Source: JAVBSC01 sp031547305
GTDB taxonomy: Bacteria; Desulfobacterota; Desulfovibrionia; Desulfovibrionales; Desulfovibrionaceae
NCBI GenBank assembly: GCA_031547305.1
Contig: JAVBSC010000022.1
Location: forward strand, 1 to 15,069
Length of the DNA stretch: 15,069 bases
Reading direction: 5' to 3'
The notes below the pieces were generated by a model. It was not told where the DNA came from and did no database searches. It saw only the letters and a program-made list of their open reading frames with translations. Both the position numbers and the translations under genes were made by a program. This document shows, one piece after another, positions 13,383-15,069 of this stretch; within the stretch, counting starts at the first letter, position 1, and each line of letters starts with the position of its first letter.

Positions 13383-15069
13383 ATGCTTGCCTCCATAAGA
13401 CCGAAACGTCCGGCAACCAGCCTGGCCGCCCAGGCCAGAAGCAGCAGCGCGGCCCCGGTGGCCATGAGCAGCAGGGATTTGTGCAGCAGGCTCATGTGGA
13501 GCGAATAATAATAAGCGGGCAGATAGAAAAACAAAAAAGCGCAGCCCAGGCCGAACAGCGGTTGGCTCAGGCGCAGCCTGGCCAGGAGGAGCAGGGCCAG
13601 GCCCAGGCCGATGCCCGGCATGAACCAGGACCCCAGGCCCAGGAGCAACGCGCCGGCCGGCAGAGCCAGACTGGCCGCGTTTCGTTCCGGCAGGAGGAAG
13701 AACAGCCATAAACCGGCCGCGGCCGGCATTAGGGACAGCGCCCGCCCCAGATAGTCGGCCAGAAAAATTTTTCCTTCGCCGGACCATTCGGTCACCATGG
13801 CGGTCTGGGCAAAGGCAGCGGCCATACAGCAGAGCAGTCCGGCATAGAGCAGAGGGCGTAAGTCTGCCTGGAGTTTTTTGTTCAGTTTTCCCCCTGAGTG
13901 GGCGAGCAGAACGAAGAACAGGGAAAAAAACAGCCCCAGCCCGATAGTGGCGGCGTACGTGGAGGATAAAACCACCGCCTCATCATAATGGAAGAAGAAG
14001 TCGGGGCGGAAGAAAATAAAGCTCCAGCCCAGAGCCAGACCTCCGGTCACGACCAGACCGGCGATGAAGCGGAAGAGCAGGCCGGGCAGCAGGGCGTAAA
14101 GCAGTCCGAACACTCCGGCGCAGATAAAGCAGTCCACGTATTCCGGGCCGCTGAACTCCATGCTTAGGAGGATGGCTATGCACACTCCTGCTCCGCCGGC
14201 CAGCCCCAGGGCCGTGCCGAACTGACTGCGGAAAATGCCGCCGAGTTTCAGGCACCAGGCGGCCAGGCCGCAGCAGGGCAGGGAGAGCATAAACAGGATT
14301 CCCTCCGGTTCCCGCGGGTTGGCCGTAGCGACGAAAAAGCCCAGGGCGGCCAGGCCGAAAACGGCGCTCACCCAGGCCCCAAAGCCCAGGCCCAAATGCA
14401 CGTACCAGGGGGATTCCGGCTCGTCATCCGGACTCTTGGCCGGCGACTCTGCGGGCGTTTCCAGCGTTTCGGCGGTCTCTTCGGCCCGGCCTGATTCAGG
14501 CCGAAGCGCGTCTTCAATGCCGGCGGCCGCAGGGGCATTTTCAAGTCCGGCCTGGGCCGCTTCATGGGCCATTGAGCGCTGCAAGTTCAGAATGCCCCTG
14601 GCGCAGCCCCAGCAAAGCCCCACAATGGCCAGGGCCATGATCAGCCAGGCGAGCGGGTTGTCAAAATCGCTCAAGCCTCGTCCGAAAAAAGCCGTAAAAC
14701 AGACGCGGCCGAGCAGCGCGGCCAGACTGAAGGCCAGGCAGGCCGGGAAAAAAAGATCCGGCTTGCGGCGGCGGTAAACCAGCCAGCCCAGCGCCCAGGC
14801 CAGGGCGTAGGGTACGATGCTCCAGAAGAACCAGCTCCAATGGAAATCCTGGCCCCGCTCAAAGAAAATATATCTGAAATTCCCGATAAAATTGAAGCAC
14901 GGCTGAAAAACCTGCCAGATCAACACAAACCCGATCAGGCGGGGGAACCAGCGGCTTTTAAGCCAAGGCTGGCGCTTGCCCCAAAAATGGCCGGCCAGTT
15001 CCCAGAGCAGCAGGCAGGCGAAGCTGAACAGGCGGTTGTTCCATGATGCGAGCATTCCGTAAGAGTGGT
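13379..15069 (-). CDS. DUF2157/DUF4401-type polytopic membrane protein, 5' end cut by window
   Basis: The frame is open from the right edge to TGA at 13379-13381; the ATG at 15055 is probably internal because sense codons continue upstream. The visible 562 or so residues contain about 15 or more hydrophobic helices in two blocks. These are separated by a soluble acidic linker rich in Ala, Glu, Pro and Ser (about 14408-14572). The second block, from PWYVHLGLGFGAW onward, resembles DUF4401, and the first resembles the end of a DUF2157 region. The pairing with a GDYXXLXY gene directly downstream, overlapping by 4 bp, strongly supports this family. Function is unknown; a membrane complex with the GDYXXLXY protein is likely. 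Codon use and GC content are like the neighbours. Confidence 0.85.
   Translation of the reverse strand, partial: HSYGMLASWNNRLFSFACLLLWELAGHFWGKRQPWLKSRWFPRLIGFVLIWQVFQPCFNFIGNFRYIFFERGQDFHWSWFFWSIVPYALAWALGWLVYRRRKPDLFFPACLAFSLAALLGRVCFTAFFGRGLSDFDNPLAWLIMALAIVGLCWGCARGILNLQRSMAHEAAQAGLENAPAAAGIEDALRPESGRAEETAETLETPAESPAKSPDDEPESPWYVHLGLGFGAWVSAVFGLAALGFFVATANPREPEGILFMLSLPCCGLAAWCLKLGGIFRSQFGTALGLAGGAGVCIAILLSMEFSGPEYVDCFICAGVFGLLYALLPGLLFRFIAGLVVTGGLALGWSFIFFRPDFFFHYDEAVVLSSTYAATIGLGLFFSLFFVLLAHSGGKLNKKLQADLRPLLYAGLLCCMAAAFAQTAMVTEWSGEGKIFLADYLGRALSLMPAAAGLWLFFLLPERNAASLALPAGALLLGLGSWFMPGIGLGLALLLLARLRLSQPLFGLGCAFLFFYLPAYYYSLHMSLLHKSLLLMATGAALLLLAWAARLVAGRFGLMEASI

Noticed and set aside
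11933..13508. Long plus-strand open frames at 11933-12856 and 12588-13508
   Set aside because: Shadows of the minus-strand SDR-like and GDYXXLXY genes.

Overview
The window looks like part of a chromosome from a GC-rich, Gram-negative, motile, probably anaerobic bacterium. The gene content best fits Desulfovibrionaceae (Desulfovibrio/Bilophila-like). This is inferred from a sulfolactate sulfo-lyase-like gene, a sigma-54 activator, flagellar sigma-28 control, lipid-carrier glycan genes and overall gene style; no rRNA or other taxonomic marker is present. Genes are densely packed, with Shine-Dalgarno sites and several 4-8 bp overlaps. I saw no tRNA, rRNA, CRISPR array or insertion sequence.

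Region 1 (1-2095) is a divergent regulatory unit. The first 41 codons of a UxaA/SuyA-like lyase subunit run off the left edge on the minus strand. A GAF/AAA+/Fis sigma-54 activator runs on the plus strand. The 349 bp between them hold a near-consensus -24/-12 promoter aimed at the lyase gene, a perfect 13-bp inverted repeat placed like an upstream activator site, and a 14-bp palindrome in the lyase leader. Region 2 (2096-3660) is a single L-fucose/L-arabinose isomerase-like gene with its own promoter, a dyad operator candidate and a strong terminator hairpin.

Region 3 (3661-6084) carries a divergent flagellin-like gene behind a textbook sigma-28 promoter. It converges with no gap on a PAS-PAS-GGDEF diguanylate cyclase. 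Motility and c-di-GMP signalling are therefore side by side.

Region 4 (6373-10500) is a four-gene, translationally coupled cassette: a GT2 polyprenyl-phosphate glycosyltransferase, a ChbG/YdjC-type deacetylase, a GtrII-like polytopic glycosyltransferase and a GtrA-like flippase. Gene order and families suggest that a sugar is loaded on undecaprenyl phosphate, deacetylated to an amino sugar, flipped and transferred to an envelope glycan or lipid A. This combines the phage-type Gtr serotype system with the NaxD/Arn type of lipid A amino-sugar modification.

Region 5 (10501-11863) has an unannotated 38-codon membrane or secreted peptide gene with a perfect ribosome binding site, then an exported MsrB-MsrA fusion for repair of oxidised methionine, then a convergent terminator. 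Region 6 (11864-15069, minus strand) is a three-gene overlapping operon: a DUF2157/DUF4401-type membrane protein (cut by the right edge), its GDYXXLXY-domain partner and an atypical short-chain dehydrogenase-like NAD(P)-binding protein.
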